From contig JAFDAM010000004.1 of NCBI GenBank assembly GCA_019313825.1, positions 1-58,889 on the forward strand: a DNA stretch of 58,889 bases, in the 5' to 3' direction. Both the position numbers and the translations under genes were made by a program. Within the stretch, counting starts at the first letter, position 1, and each line of letters opens with the position of its first letter. This stretch comes from Deltaproteobacteria bacterium (GTDB lineage: Bacteria; Desulfobacterota; DSM-4660; Desulfatiglandales; HGW-15). The notes beneath the pieces were generated by a model. The model searched no databases, was not told where the DNA came from, and saw only the letters and a list, made by a program, of their open reading frames with translations. Shown piece after piece: positions 43,530 through 52,822 of the stretch.

Positions 43530-44834
43530 GTGACTATGAATAGGACACTCGCCAGATTCAACCTGTACGGCTTTCTCAAGAACCAGCAGTACTATGATTA
43601 TTTCCTGTTGCTTGCGCTCAGACAGATGGGGCTATCCTATTTCATGATCGGACTTCTCATCGCGTTTCGTGAGATAATGATAAACATCATGGAGGTGCCC
43701 TCCGGCGCTATCGCGGACCTATGCGGGAGGCGCAAGGCTATGATCTTCAGCTTTGTGTCCTACATTATCAGCTTTGCCATCTTCGGTCTTACAGGGATAT
43801 CGGCCATGGAAGGCAGGCTCTCGCAACATGCCCTCTTGCCTCTTCTCTGCCTGGCCATGATCTTTTTCGCCATAGGAGATGCCTTCCGTACAGGCACCCA
43901 CAAGGCCATGATATTCTCATGGCTGAATTTGCAGGGCCGGAATGACGAAGCGACCAAGGTCTACGGGTATACCCGTTCCTGGAGCAAGACCGGTTCTGCC
44001 GTCTCTGTAGTCCTGGCATCTGTCTTAGTATTTACGACAAGCAATTATATCTATGTCTTTTTCTTTGCGATAATCCCCTACATCCTGAATATCATTAATT
44101 TCATGGGCTACCCAAAGGAGGTTGACCAAAATATAGTAAAAGGAGTTGCCATACGTGCGATAATGAGGCACCTCAAGGAATCTCTGATAGTCTCGGTAAG
44201 GAAGGCGAGTCTGAGAAGACTTATATGCGAATCCATGGGATTTGAGGGCTTTTTTAAGGCATCAAAAGACTACCTTCAGCCGATCCTGAAGGCTGCGGCG
44301 CTTCCGGTAACAGCCGCCCTGTTTGTGGGTCTTCAGCTCACCGATGAGCAGAAATCCGTGGTCCTGATCGGGCCTGTCTACTTTGTGCTCTTTGTTCTCT
44401 CTGCAATGGCCAGCAGAAATGCCCACCGCTTTGTTGGCAAACCAGGCCGAGAAGACAGGGCGGCACGAATGCTCTGGGGCATGATCGCCGCGGTATTTCT
44501 GGCGCTTTTACCCGCCGCCTATCTTGGGGTCCACTGGATCATGATAACAGTGTTCGTGGCGCTCTATATCATTCAGAACCTCTGGAGACCGGTCCTGATA
44601 AGCCGGTTCAACGCGCATAGCGATGAGGCAAAAGGGGCGACTATCCTCTCGATCGAGTCCCAGGCAAAGTCTTGCTCCACGATGATCATAGCGCCTGTTC
44701 TGGGATTGACAATAGACCTTGCAAGGGATCACGGGATCGGTATAAGTGAGTTCTGGCCGATCGGCATCCTCGGTGCACTGATAGCTATTCCGTTTTTTCT
44801 GACTGCCGGAGGATATGTAAAGAAAGTCGACTGA
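43530..44834 (+). CDS. major facilitator superfamily transporter
   Basis: A 434-residue integral membrane protein with about 12 hydrophobic segments. The motif-A-like loop between helices 2 and 3 is GAIADLCGRRKAMIFSF, diagnostic of the superfamily. No close substrate signature is visible. The start codon is GTG/ATG-adjacent: translation begins ATGAATAGG at 43536 or the ATG given at 43530 (MTMN), with GGGATTAAG upstream and only weak Shine-Dalgarno complementarity. The gene stands alone, divergent from the sigma-54 regulator. Confidence 0.82.
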   Translation: MTMNRTLARFNLYGFLKNQQYYDYFLLLALRQMGLSYFMIGLLIAFREIMINIMEVPSGAIADLCGRRKAMIFSFVSYIISFAIFGLTGISAMEGRLSQHALLPLLCLAMIFFAIGDAFRTGTHKAMIFSWLNLQGRNDEATKVYGYTRSWSKTGSAVSVVLASVLVFTTSNYIYVFFFAIIPYILNIINFMGYPKEVDQNIVKGVAIRAIMRHLKESLIVSVRKASLRRLICESMGFEGFFKASKDYLQPILKAAALPVTAALFVGLQLTDEQKSVVLIGPVYFVLFVLSAMASRNAHRFVGKPGREDRAARMLWGMIAAVFLALLPAAYLGVHWIMITVFVALYIIQNLWRPVLISRFNAHSDEAKGATILSIESQAKSCSTMIIAPVLGLTIDLARDHGIGISEFWPIGILGALIAIPFFLTAGGYVKKVD

Positions 44835-44930
44835 CAATTTGATAGGATTTTAGCTCAGGCAGTTTCCAGGCGGTCTGCCCCGTATTGCTGTATTTATAAG
44901 AGATTATTTGAGATCCTCTTAGGAAATCCC

Positions 44931-44968
44931 TTGACTTTAGTTTGTTTTTACGCATAACGCGTTATGCG
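44931..44968 (+). promoter_or_regulatory. promoter-like TTGACT with an 18-bp perfect palindrome
   Basis: TTGACT at 44931-44936 is followed after about 14 bases by CGCATAACGCGTTATGCG (44951-44968), a perfect 18-bp palindrome overlapping the expected -10 region and start. This is the usual arrangement for a repressor operator, as in autoregulated small operons. It lies 11 bases before the start of the small gene at 44980. Confidence 0.5.
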
Positions 44969-44979
44969 AGGTGCGTAAT

Positions 44980-45189
44980 ATGATTAATCCTTTTTATACA
45001 CAACATGTGTGTCACGCCATATGGGAACTGTGTGAAGCAAAGGACCAAGTGACCGAAGAGACTGTCGAGGATGGTAGGATGGTGGTCGCCGATTGGCCGA
45101 TGGGACAAAAACAAATACAAAACATTAACGGCCGGATAAAGATAATTGCAATCCAGGAGGTGAAAAAACGCGACGAACGTACTTACTGA
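44980..45189 (+). CDS. small hypothetical protein behind a palindromic operator
   Basis: A 69-residue protein beginning MINPFYTQHVCHAIWELCEA and containing DGRMVVADWPMGQKQIQNIN. Not recognised. Support comes from GAGGTG six bases before the ATG at 44980 and the promoter with an 18-bp palindrome just upstream. It could be one half of a toxin-antitoxin-like unit, but no partner gene is visible and the 3' end overlaps the phosphate transporter by seven bases. An opposing frame on the other strand is a less likely alternative. Confidence 0.4.
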   Translation: MINPFYTQHVCHAIWELCEAKDQVTEETVEDGRMVVADWPMGQKQIQNINGRIKIIAIQEVKKRDERTY

Positions 45190-46154
45190 ACCGCAAGTAA
45201 TAAAACAGGGCGACAAAATGGAATATACTTCAAATGGATTAAAAAATGGATAGCTATTGCAAGCAGGCAGGCAACCACAGGGGTCAAAAACCATCCCGTA
45301 ACAATATTTTTCAAGGTGCTCCAGCTGACTGTGTTGATGCCTTTCAGGATACCTATGCCCAATATCGCTCCGATCACTGCCTGGGAAGTCGACACTGGCA
45401 CTCCAACGAATGTATAGAAATGCACTGTAATAGCTTCGGCCAGAAGTACCACAAGCGCCGAAAATGAATCCAGCCTAACAACCCTCTTGCCCACCGTGGC
45501 CATCACTCGTTTACTAAAGGTCAGAATGCCAAAACCTATGCTTAATCCTCCTATTGAAGTGGCTGCAAACTGACTCAAATGACCTGCCCCCACAAAAACA
45601 GCCGTCACATTGGCAACATTGTTCGCGCCAAGAGAATAGGCGCCATAAGAAACGGCAGCAATAAGCGAGAGACGGAGCAGGACATCGGACTGAAACAGGT
45701 TTATCCTCAGCCGGTTATAGATGGCGGCAAGCAGCCTGTAAAGCACTATTGCGATCACGACACCTCCCAAGGGAGTCCCGAACCAACAGGCCACCACTTT
45801 CCCCAAACCCATAACATTGAGCTGCCTGTTAAGGAAACCGATCCCCAATATCGCGCCGATAACTGCCTGGGAGGTTGATACCGGAAGTCCCAGAATGGTC
45901 ATCAGGGTAACAGTTATCGCTGCTGCCAAAGATGAAACAACTGCCTGTTTAAGGGTTATTTGAGTAAGGCCCTTCAGGGTTTCAATTCCGCTTTGTCCCT
46001 GTAGAACAGCTCCCAGGAGTACAAAGGCCGATGCCAACACGGCTGCTGTCCCGAATTTTACCATCCTTGACTCGACAGCCGAACCGATAACATTTGATGC
46101 ATCGTTTGCACCCAGGGACCAGCCCAGGAATATTCCGCCTAAAAGCGATATCAT
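45183..46154 (-). CDS. PiT-family low-affinity inorganic phosphate transporter
   Basis: A 323-residue inner-membrane symporter with two homologous halves. Each half carries GVPVSTSQAVIGAILGIG-type signatures (LPVSTSQAVIGAILGIGF and VPVSTSQAVIGAILGIGI) and a GANDxxN-like start (GANDASNVIGSAV; GANNVANVTAVFV). The TAATG junction with the upstream DUF47 gene gives a one-base overlap, so they are co-translated. PiT with DUF47 is a common operon. Confidence 0.92.
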   Translation of the reverse strand: MISLLGGIFLGWSLGANDASNVIGSAVESRMVKFGTAAVLASAFVLLGAVLQGQSGIETLKGLTQITLKQAVVSSLAAAITVTLMTILGLPVSTSQAVIGAILGIGFLNRQLNVMGLGKVVACWFGTPLGGVVIAIVLYRLLAAIYNRLRINLFQSDVLLRLSLIAAVSYGAYSLGANNVANVTAVFVGAGHLSQFAATSIGGLSIGFGILTFSKRVMATVGKRVVRLDSFSALVVLLAEAITVHFYTFVGVPVSTSQAVIGAILGIGILKGINTVSWSTLKNIVTGWFLTPVVACLLAIAIHFLIHLKYIPFCRPVLLLAVQ

Positions 46155-46804
46155 TACATGCTTCTTTTCATGCTGATAATATTGACTCTCTTTGCCACAC
46201 GATCGGCCTGATCGGCAATTTCGCCCATATTTATTATCAAATCCTTCAACTGCAGCTTCTGAAATGGATCCAGATCCGAATCAAAAATATTTGTAATAAG
46301 GTGCCTCTCAATATGGTCACAATGGCTCTCGTTATGGTCAATGGTGGAGACAATCTTCCTGATCCCTTCTTCTCTTTTAAACAGAATCTCAACCTGTTTA
46401 AAAACCAGATCACAGCTTTCAAGTGAGACATCGATCAACTCCCTGATATCCTGGATAATAAGGTCAGGAATGGTAAGCTTTTGTGTCTTGATCATATAGA
46501 GAATCAGCTCAAAGATCCTCGGGATCTCATCAATCGATTCAAGGAGACCCATGATATCTCCGCGTGATTCGGGGATGAGCGCCTTGCCATACATGAGAGT
46601 CTTGATCTCTTCGCGAACGTCGTCAGCCCTGGATTCGAACTTATGGGTCTGCTCTACAAGAAAATGAAAATGATCACAGAGTCCATTGTCGATACAGGTA
46701 TTCAGGGCCTCTGAAAAATGCCTTTCAGTTGTTTTAATGATTTCCAGATATTTGTAGATAAGCGATTCAATCTGCTGTTGCTTTTTAAAAAAGATTTTTA
46801 ACAT
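46154..46804 (-). CDS. DUF47/PhoU-like phosphate transport accessory protein
   Basis: A 216-residue all-helical cytosolic protein similar to PhoU (TIGR00153 type): MLKIFFKKQQQIESLIYKYL, KFESRADDVREEIKTLMYGK, ALIPESRGDIMGLLESIDEI and CDHIERHLITNIFDSDLDPF. It is thought to modulate the PiT transporter encoded immediately downstream. ATG start after a weak purine run. Confidence 0.88.
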   Translation of the reverse strand: MLKIFFKKQQQIESLIYKYLEIIKTTERHFSEALNTCIDNGLCDHFHFLVEQTHKFESRADDVREEIKTLMYGKALIPESRGDIMGLLESIDEIPRIFELILYMIKTQKLTIPDLIIQDIRELIDVSLESCDLVFKQVEILFKREEGIRKIVSTIDHNESHCDHIERHLITNIFDSDLDPFQKLQLKDLIINMGEIADQADRVAKRVNIISMKRSM

Positions 46805-47417
46805 ACGCTCCTCTTATATGGCATTAATCAAAGGTTCGCACGGAACATCCTCTGCATTCCGCTGTATTATTGGTGAAACGTATCTTAATAGTCGCGGGTA
46901 TAATAACTCTTATTTATTAGGAATGGAATACCAGATTTGAAGGGTGATAATTACAAGAGGCAATGCATAGGATATGTGCCATCATATCAACGAGTTACAC
47001 AATCCCTGATCCACCATCAAGGCATCATCTGTCCCGTTCCTGGCGGGATTGCCTTCGATGGCTCCTCCCTGCGGCGTATGTGTAAAACCGCATAGGGCCC
47101 GCCACAACGACGGCGGGTAGACATAGAGCATGGAGCCTAGTGTAAAACATAAAGACTCTATGCGCTTTGCGCGACTGAAAGGAGCCGGCGCCTCAGTCGT
47201 CGCTCCCCCCGCACAAGTCAGCGGGGTCTTCGATAGGCGCCCCCGCTCTTGATCGGGATTTCGCGGGCTCGACTTGCAGACATCTAATACCTTGCGGGTG
47301 CCCGGGGACAGACCAAAATCCTTTGTCCGCACAATTTGTTTTTGCAAAGGATCTTTATCTATGATAGAGAATAGGGGTCTCTTAAACAGCGGCCTCTGGC
47401 TCAAGGCATGATAAAAA
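46805..47417. other. 610-bp intergenic region rich in hairpins
   Basis: No supported gene; the frames here have repeat-derived composition. Hairpin words include CCCGTTCCTGGCGGG followed by TTCGATGG (about 47034-47062), CCCGCC..GGCGGG (about 47098-47118), and CCCCGCACAAGTCAGCGGGG followed by TCTTCGATAG. The TTCGATGG after a CCCGCC-type hairpin is also seen at the right ends of the family B elements, so this may be a stack of decayed copies. Confidence 0.45.
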
Positions 47418-48014
47418 ATGGGAAAACAAAACAGGTGGAAAGATCACTACACAGACCGGGCCAGGGAAGAGAAATGGCTTGCAAGATCTGTCTACAAGCT
47501 CGAAGAGATAGACAAAAAGCACAGATTAATACGCCGCGGTCAGCGTCTGCTTGATCTGGGGTGTTATCCCGGCTCATGGTCCCAGTACTGCATAAAAAGG
47601 GTGGGAGACAGGGGCGAGGTCACAGGCATAGACCTGAAGCAGCCTGATCGTTTCTCTGCCCCCAATTTCAGATTCATAGAAGCGGACATATTCCACCTGG
47701 ATACAGATTGGCTGGCACGGGAAGTCGGTCAGAGGGACGCGGTTATCAGCGACCTGGCGCCTCAGACCACCGGTGTCAGGGTGGCCGATGCTAGCCGATC
47801 CCTGGATCTGGCTGAAAGGGCCCTGGAGATAGCCCTGGCCGTGCTCAAAAAGAACGGTCACTTTTTGTGCAAGATATTTGAGGGCGAAGACCTGAAGGCC
47901 TTCAGGGATAGATCCCATAGTTATTTTAGTCAGATGCGGCTTATAAGGCCCTCAGCGGTCCGCAAGAGAAGCAGGGAGGTCTACCTGCTTGGATTAAATC
48001 GAGTAAAACAGTAA
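47418..48014 (+). CDS. rlmE: 23S rRNA (uridine-2'-O)-methyltransferase
   Basis: Methylates U2552 of 23S rRNA using S-adenosylmethionine. A 198-residue protein with WLARSVYKLEEIDKKH (catalytic Lys), SAM motif LLDLGCYPGSWSQYCIKR, the acidic VISDLAPQTTG, and FLCKIFEGED with the second catalytic Lys. Full length. It begins the rightward gene group leading to yebC and ruvCAB. Confidence 0.93.
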   Translation: MGKQNRWKDHYTDRAREEKWLARSVYKLEEIDKKHRLIRRGQRLLDLGCYPGSWSQYCIKRVGDRGEVTGIDLKQPDRFSAPNFRFIEADIFHLDTDWLAREVGQRDAVISDLAPQTTGVRVADASRSLDLAERALEIALAVLKKNGHFLCKIFEGEDLKAFRDRSHSYFSQMRLIRPSAVRKRSREVYLLGLNRVKQ

Positions 48015-48117
48015 CCCGGCTTAGTGGTTAATTGGCATGCGGAGATTTAACCAGTCTTAATCCATTTTCGACAACCCGACCATCAACCTCTTAACCAAAT
48101 TAATAAGGAGGCGCCTA

Positions 48118-48864
48118 ATGTCAGGTCATTCCAAATGGAGTTCAATCAAACATAAAAAAGGAGCAACCGATGCCAAAAGAGGCAAGATCTTTTCAAAGCT
48201 AATAAAAGAGATAACAGTAGCCGCCCGTCTTGGAGGAGGAGACACTGACGGCAATCCCCGCCTCAGAACGGCCATACAGGCTGCCAAGTCTGAAAACATG
48301 CCCAAGGACAATATCGAGAGGGCCATTAAAAAGGGCTCAGGTGAACTTGAAGGCACCTCTTATGAGGAAGTCAATTACGAAGGCTACGGTCCCGGCGGTG
48401 TCGCCCTGCTCATTGACTGTCTTACGGACAATAAGAACAGGACGGTTGCTGACATCAAGTATATATTCGACAGGCACGGAGGAAACCTTGGAGAGCCGGG
48501 TTGCGTGGCCTGGATGTTTGAAAACAAGGGAATGATTGTCTGTGAAAAAAACAAGATTGACGAAGAGATGCTCCTGGATTTGGCCCTGGAGGCGGGGGCG
48601 GAAGACGTCAAGGAAGAGGGGTCAGAGTTCGAAGTCATAATGCCCCCATCTGACTTTGAAGCGGTCAAAAAGGCCTTTGATAACGCGGAACTGGAATACA
48701 CTGTAGCCGAGATAAGCATGATCCCCCAGAATACCATCAAGCTGGAAGGAAAGAAGGCAGAGCAGATGTTGAGTCTTATGGAGACCCTTGAAGACAGCGA
48801 CGATGTCAACCATGTCTATGCCAACTTTGACATCCCCGATGAAGTAATGGAGGCTATAAGCTAA
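48118..48864 (+). CDS. YebC/PmpR-family regulator or translation factor
   Basis: A 248-residue protein with the family N-terminus [20 protein letters not shown] and [20 protein letters not shown], then [13 protein letters not shown] and [20 protein letters not shown]. YebC-type proteins were long annotated as transcriptional regulators and more recently linked to relief of ribosome stalling. AAGGAGG lies before the ATG. Its stop overlaps the ruvC start (TAATG). Confidence 0.94.
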   Translation: MSGHSKWSSIKHKKGATDAKRGKIFSKLIKEITVAARLGGGDTDGNPRLRTAIQAAKSENMPKDNIERAIKKGSGELEGTSYEEVNYEGYGPGGVALLIDCLTDNKNRTVADIKYIFDRHGGNLGEPGCVAWMFENKGMIVCEKNKIDEEMLLDLALEAGAEDVKEEGSEFEVIMPPSDFEAVKKAFDNAELEYTVAEISMIPQNTIKLEGKKAEQMLSLMETLEDSDDVNHVYANFDIPDEVMEAIS

Positions 48865-49343
48865 TGCTTGTGCTGGGGGTGGATCCCGGCTCGAGGGCAA
48901 CCGGATACGGCCTGGTAGAGAAAAAAAATAATCACATGACCTGCATCCATGCGGGCACTATTAACTCTCCGGCTAAAGACCCCTTCTATGCAAGAATCCA
49001 TAATATCTTCCAGGCCATGGTCGAGATTATGAACCACTACCGCCCACAGGAGATGGCCGTAGAGGACGTCTTTTTTGCAAAGAACGTCAAAAGCGCTTTG
49101 AAGCTCGGTCACGCACGGGGGGCCATAATGGTCGCAGCTGTCCAATGCGGTATAAAGATCTTTGAATATACCCCTTTGGAGATAAAAAAATCGGTCGTGG
49201 GTTATGGCAGGGCCACCAAAGATCAGATTCGTTCCATGGTACAGGTTATCCTGAAATTAAAGGCTCAACGCGGATCTGACACATCCGACGCACTGGCCGC
49301 TGCCATATGCCACCTCAACTGGACAAGATATGAAAAGAGATAA
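48864..49343 (+). CDS. ruvC: Holliday junction resolvase RuvC
   Basis: Structure-specific endonuclease that resolves Holliday junctions with RuvAB. 159 residues. The acidic active-site motifs are visible: GVDPGSRATGYG at the N-terminus, MAVEDVFFAKN, and the C-terminal SDTSDALAAAICH. Start overlaps the yebC stop. The yebC-ruvC-ruvA-ruvB order is common. Confidence 0.95.
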   Translation: MLVLGVDPGSRATGYGLVEKKNNHMTCIHAGTINSPAKDPFYARIHNIFQAMVEIMNHYRPQEMAVEDVFFAKNVKSALKLGHARGAIMVAAVQCGIKIFEYTPLEIKKSVVGYGRATKDQIRSMVQVILKLKAQRGSDTSDALAAAICHLNWTRYEKR

Positions 49344-49517
49344 TCATTGGTTATATATAAATGCGAGCATAGTTCCAGGATTATAAAATGGAAATTCCAT
49401 ATATCAAGCTACTAAATACAAAGTTCGAAACACCTAAAGTCCGAAATAAAAAACTGTCTCCTTGCATCGAATTTTAAACTTCCACCTTCGAACTTTAACT
49501 TGCTCTAGGCACTCTAT

Positions 49518-50120
49518 ATGATCGCGCATCTGAAAGGCATCCTGTTAAGAAAGACCACCGAGTCCGTGATTATCGATAACGACGGCATCGGATATGAAGT
49601 CATAGCCCCCCTCTCAACCTTCTATACCTTACCCGAAGAGGATGAGGGGGTGAGCCTTCACATCTATACCCATGTCAGAGAGGACGCCCTCACACTCTTT
49701 GGTTTTCAGACAACCCTTGAAAAGGACATCTTCCGTTTGCTGATATCCGTCTCGGGAATAGGGCCTAAACTGGCCATCAACATACTCTCCGGCATAGGAC
49801 CCGACGAACTGCTTGAGGCCATGGCCCGCGGGGATGCGGTCAGGTTGCAATCCATACCGGGAGTGGGAAAGAAAACCGCAGAAAGGATGGTCCTGGAATT
49901 AAAGGATAAGGCCCAAAAACTCAGGACTGCTCTGGAGCTTCCCCCCTCTCAGGTTACAAGCTATGAGGATAGAGGGGTCCTGGATGACGCCCTGTCCGCC
50001 CTCCTGAATCTGGGCTATTCAGCAAAACCGGCCGGCCTTGCCGTTGAAACGGCGCTCGTAAACGTAAAGGAGGTCAACCTGGAAGGCGTAATCAAGGAGG
50101 CCCTGAGACTTCTCGCATAA
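49518..50120 (+). CDS. ruvA: Holliday junction helicase subunit RuvA
   Basis: Binds Holliday junctions and recruits RuvB. A 200-residue protein with the N-terminal OB-fold ([20 protein letters not shown]), tandem helix-hairpin-helix motifs ([20 protein letters not shown] and [20 protein letters not shown]), and a C-terminal RuvB-binding domain. 174 bases separate it from ruvC, so a separate promoter is possible; ruvB follows by 19 bases. Confidence 0.96.
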   Translation: MIAHLKGILLRKTTESVIIDNDGIGYEVIAPLSTFYTLPEEDEGVSLHIYTHVREDALTLFGFQTTLEKDIFRLLISVSGIGPKLAINILSGIGPDELLEAMARGDAVRLQSIPGVGKKTAERMVLELKDKAQKLRTALELPPSQVTSYEDRGVLDDALSALLNLGYSAKPAGLAVETALVNVKEVNLEGVIKEALRLLA

Positions 50121-50139
50121 CGGAGAAAAGAGACTTTTT

Positions 50140-51168
50140 ATGGAAGAGAGAATCATCGATCCCGAACCTCAGCCGGATGAGATCCCTCAAGAGATAAGCC
50201 TGAGACCCACAAGCTTCGATGAATATGTGGGTCAGGAAGAGGTAAAAAGGAACCTGAGGGTGTTTATTGAGGCTGCCAAGGCACGCTCGGACGCACTGGA
50301 CCACGTCCTCTTTCACGGCTCTCCGGGATTGGGAAAGACATCCCTTGCCCATATAATAGCCCATGAACTCGGGGTAGATATCAACAGCACCTCCGGTCCG
50401 GTCATTGAGAGGGCCGGGGACCTTGCCGCCATACTGACCAGCCTTCAACCCAGGGATGTCCTTTTCATAGACGAGGTCCACAGGCTCAATCATGTTGTGG
50501 AAGAGATACTCTACCCCGCCATGGAGGATTACCAGCTTGATATCATCATAGGACAGGGGCCTTCAGCCAGGACCATGAAGATACCCCTCCCTCCCTTCAC
50601 CCTGGTGGGGGCCACAACGCGGACAGGTCTGCTGACACCCCCGCTTAGAGAGCGTTTCGGGGTTATCCAGAGGGTGGAGTTCTACCACCCCGAAGAGCTG
50701 CAGGAGATTGTTACACGGTCGGCAAGGCTCCTGGAGATCCCTATCAAAGAAGACGGCGCCCATGAGATAGCCAGGAGGGCAAGGGGGACACCCAGGGTAG
50801 CCAACAGGATTCTTCGCAGGGTCAGGGACTACGCGCAAGTCGAGGCCGACGGCGTAATTACGCGAGAGGTTGCAATGCAAGCCCTGGAGATGCTGGATGT
50901 GGATAATAAGGGTCTGGACAAGATGGACCGCCATATTATGCTCACCATCATCGAAAAATTTGACGGAGGGCCCATCGGCCTTGATACGCTTTCGGCTGCG
51001 GTCTGTGAGGAGAAGGATACCCTCGAGGATGTCTATGAGCCGTTCCTGATCCAGAGGGGTTATCTAAATAGGACTCCCAGGGGGAGAGTGGCCACCAGAC
51101 TTGCCTATAACCATTTCAACATCAAGATAGAGGGTGAAAAGGATAAGGACCAGAAGAAACTCTTTTAG
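50140..51168 (+). CDS. ruvB: Holliday junction helicase motor RuvB
   Basis: AAA+ branch-migration motor of 342 residues. Walker [16 protein letters not shown], Walker [10 protein letters not shown], the sensor [20 protein letters not shown], and a C-terminal winged-helix region [20 protein letters not shown]. Full length and co-transcribed with ruvA. Confidence 0.97.
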   Translation: MEERIIDPEPQPDEIPQEISLRPTSFDEYVGQEEVKRNLRVFIEAAKARSDALDHVLFHGSPGLGKTSLAHIIAHELGVDINSTSGPVIERAGDLAAILTSLQPRDVLFIDEVHRLNHVVEEILYPAMEDYQLDIIIGQGPSARTMKIPLPPFTLVGATTRTGLLTPPLRERFGVIQRVEFYHPEELQEIVTRSARLLEIPIKEDGAHEIARRARGTPRVANRILRRVRDYAQVEADGVITREVAMQALEMLDVDNKGLDKMDRHIMLTIIEKFDGGPIGLDTLSAAVCEEKDTLEDVYEPFLIQRGYLNRTPRGRVATRLAYNHFNIKIEGEKDKDQKKLF

Positions 51169-51207
51169 ATCTGTCACTAACGTTGCGATTCTCAATAAAT
51201 TTATTAA

Positions 51208-51333
51208 GCGACCCCCCGCCTACAAGGTGGGCATCAAAAAGGAAACCCAAATTTACTTTGGATGAACTCATCCCCCAAACCGTCCAGAAACAAGCCATTC
51301 ATCCCAGTGCATAGCACGGGTATTATGGCTGAG
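51208..51333 (-). mobile_element. decayed copy of the 216-bp element
   Basis: On the minus strand it begins with a left end like CATAATACCCGTGCTATGCA, followed by GGGATGAATGGC, and ends with TTTTTGATGCCCACCTTGTA then GGCGGGG. The 23-bp central arms and most of the middle are lost. It lies after ruvB and may include ruvB terminator sequence. Confidence 0.55.
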
Positions 51334-51456
51334 TTGTTTTGAAAGTCCCGCGAAGCGGGATATTATATGAAATCGATTAACGATTTCATATTGTTAAGTT
51401 GACAAGGCCTGTTTTTTCCACTAATTTTATCATGGAATTATAGAGGAGGTTCTGCC

Positions 51457-52821
51457 ATTTCTGACTTCTCTCAAAATCAGAGCCAGATCACTACGTTCCA
51501 TATACTCAAACAGGATCGGAAGCAACTGAGAAGCCAGCTCCGGCTCCACTCCAAGTGGAAAAAGACGGTACTGATTATTCCGTTGCTTGCCAGCGAATAC
51601 ACCGATCCGGCCAACCTTCCCGTGCTTAAAAACATCCTGAAACAACTAAAATATGTCACCTACCTCTCCCAGATCATCTTTGGCCTGGATCGGGCCTCCG
51701 AAGAAGAGGCCATGATGTTGAGGGATCTGATCAAGAGCTACAAGATCAGAAACCATCTGATCCAGTGGAATGACGGCCCGGGGTTCAACAGCATCTACGA
51801 TCAGCTTAACGAGGCAGGGTTTAATATCCAGGAACCTGGTAAGGGCAGAAACATGTTTCTCAGCTTCGGGATCGCAATCGCCCTGGGAGCCGAATCCATC
51901 GGAATTGTGGATGCAGATATCAGGACATTCAAAAAGGTGCAGCTGGATCGATTGTTCTACCCGGTAGTGGTCCTGGATTATGACTTTTCAAAGGCATACT
52001 ATTCCCGTATCATGGAAAGGGCATTATACGGAAGGATAAAAAGGCTTCTACTCGACCCCCTCCTGCTGGCGCTCAAGAGGAAATTCACGGAAAGCAAAGA
52101 AGAAAAGATGCTGCGCCTCATCGATTTTCTGTTAGGGTTCAACTACCAGCTCTCAGGCGAGGTGGCCTTTCATGTTGATCTGTTGAAGAAGATGCGGTTC
52201 GCAACCAACTGGGGCGTGGAGATATTCACCCTGATCGAGGTCTACAGAAAGGCTTCCTCGCCTGCACAGGTGATGTTTGCCCGGGAGCCCTTTGACCATA
52301 AACACCAGGCGGTCTCGCCTGAGGATAAGTCACAGGGGCTCAACCGCATGGCCATCGATATCGTAACAACGCTCATGAACGCCCTGGTCATAGAGGAGGG
52401 TCTGGAGATCTCTGATACCTTCTTTCGTGATCTGGCCATCACCTACCAGGCCGTTGCGGAAGCGCAGGTCAAGAAATATTCCGACGATGCCAGCTTCAGC
52501 AACCTAACCTATGACCGGGACGCGGAGGAGTATATGGTCAGAGAGATCTTCCGGAACTCTATACTCAGCGCAGGGGAACAGCTCACCTCCCCGTACAGGA
52601 TGACGGAGCGGTTCCTGAGACTGGTAAACAGTTATCCCGAGTTCAAGCCTTTCCTGGAAAACGGCCTTGCAGAGGCGGTCATATCGGTTGAGAGCAAGAC
52701 ACAGAAAAGCATATTCGAGACGCCCCAGACCGTTTCATGGGAGCGCGTCGGCAACAAGCTTCCCCAGATTTTCTATGACCTTATAGAGGTCGTTGAAGAA
52801 GAAAAAAGACGTTTTTCCTGA
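51457..52821 (+). CDS. glucosyl-3-phosphoglycerate synthase-like glycosyltransferase, ATT start
   Basis: GT81-type glycosyltransferase, predicted to form glucosyl(or mannosyl)-3-phosphoglycerate from a nucleotide sugar and 3-phosphoglycerate. Motifs: LIIPLLASEY, IIFGLDRASE, PGKGRNMFLSFGIAIALGAE and GIVDADIRTF (DXD-type). The start is ATT at 51457 with a perfect GAGGAGGT six bases upstream. The product then begins with SDFSQNQSQITTFH, matching my memory of the family N-terminus MSDFSQNGVITTLH. A TTG at 51583 has no Shine-Dalgarno and would truncate the fold. A three-codon frame ATGGAATTATAG precedes the site. 454 residues. Confidence 0.8.
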   Translation: MSDFSQNQSQITTFHILKQDRKQLRSQLRLHSKWKKTVLIIPLLASEYTDPANLPVLKNILKQLKYVTYLSQIIFGLDRASEEEAMMLRDLIKSYKIRNHLIQWNDGPGFNSIYDQLNEAGFNIQEPGKGRNMFLSFGIAIALGAESIGIVDADIRTFKKVQLDRLFYPVVVLDYDFSKAYYSRIMERALYGRIKRLLLDPLLLALKRKFTESKEEKMLRLIDFLLGFNYQLSGEVAFHVDLLKKMRFATNWGVEIFTLIEVYRKASSPAQVMFAREPFDHKHQAVSPEDKSQGLNRMAIDIVTTLMNALVIEEGLEISDTFFRDLAITYQAVAEAQVKKYSDDASFSNLTYDRDAEEYMVREIFRNSILSAGEQLTSPYRMTERFLRLVNSYPEFKPFLENGLAEAVISVESKTQKSIFETPQTVSWERVGNKLPQIFYDLIEVVEEEKRRFS

Positions 52822-52822
52822 A

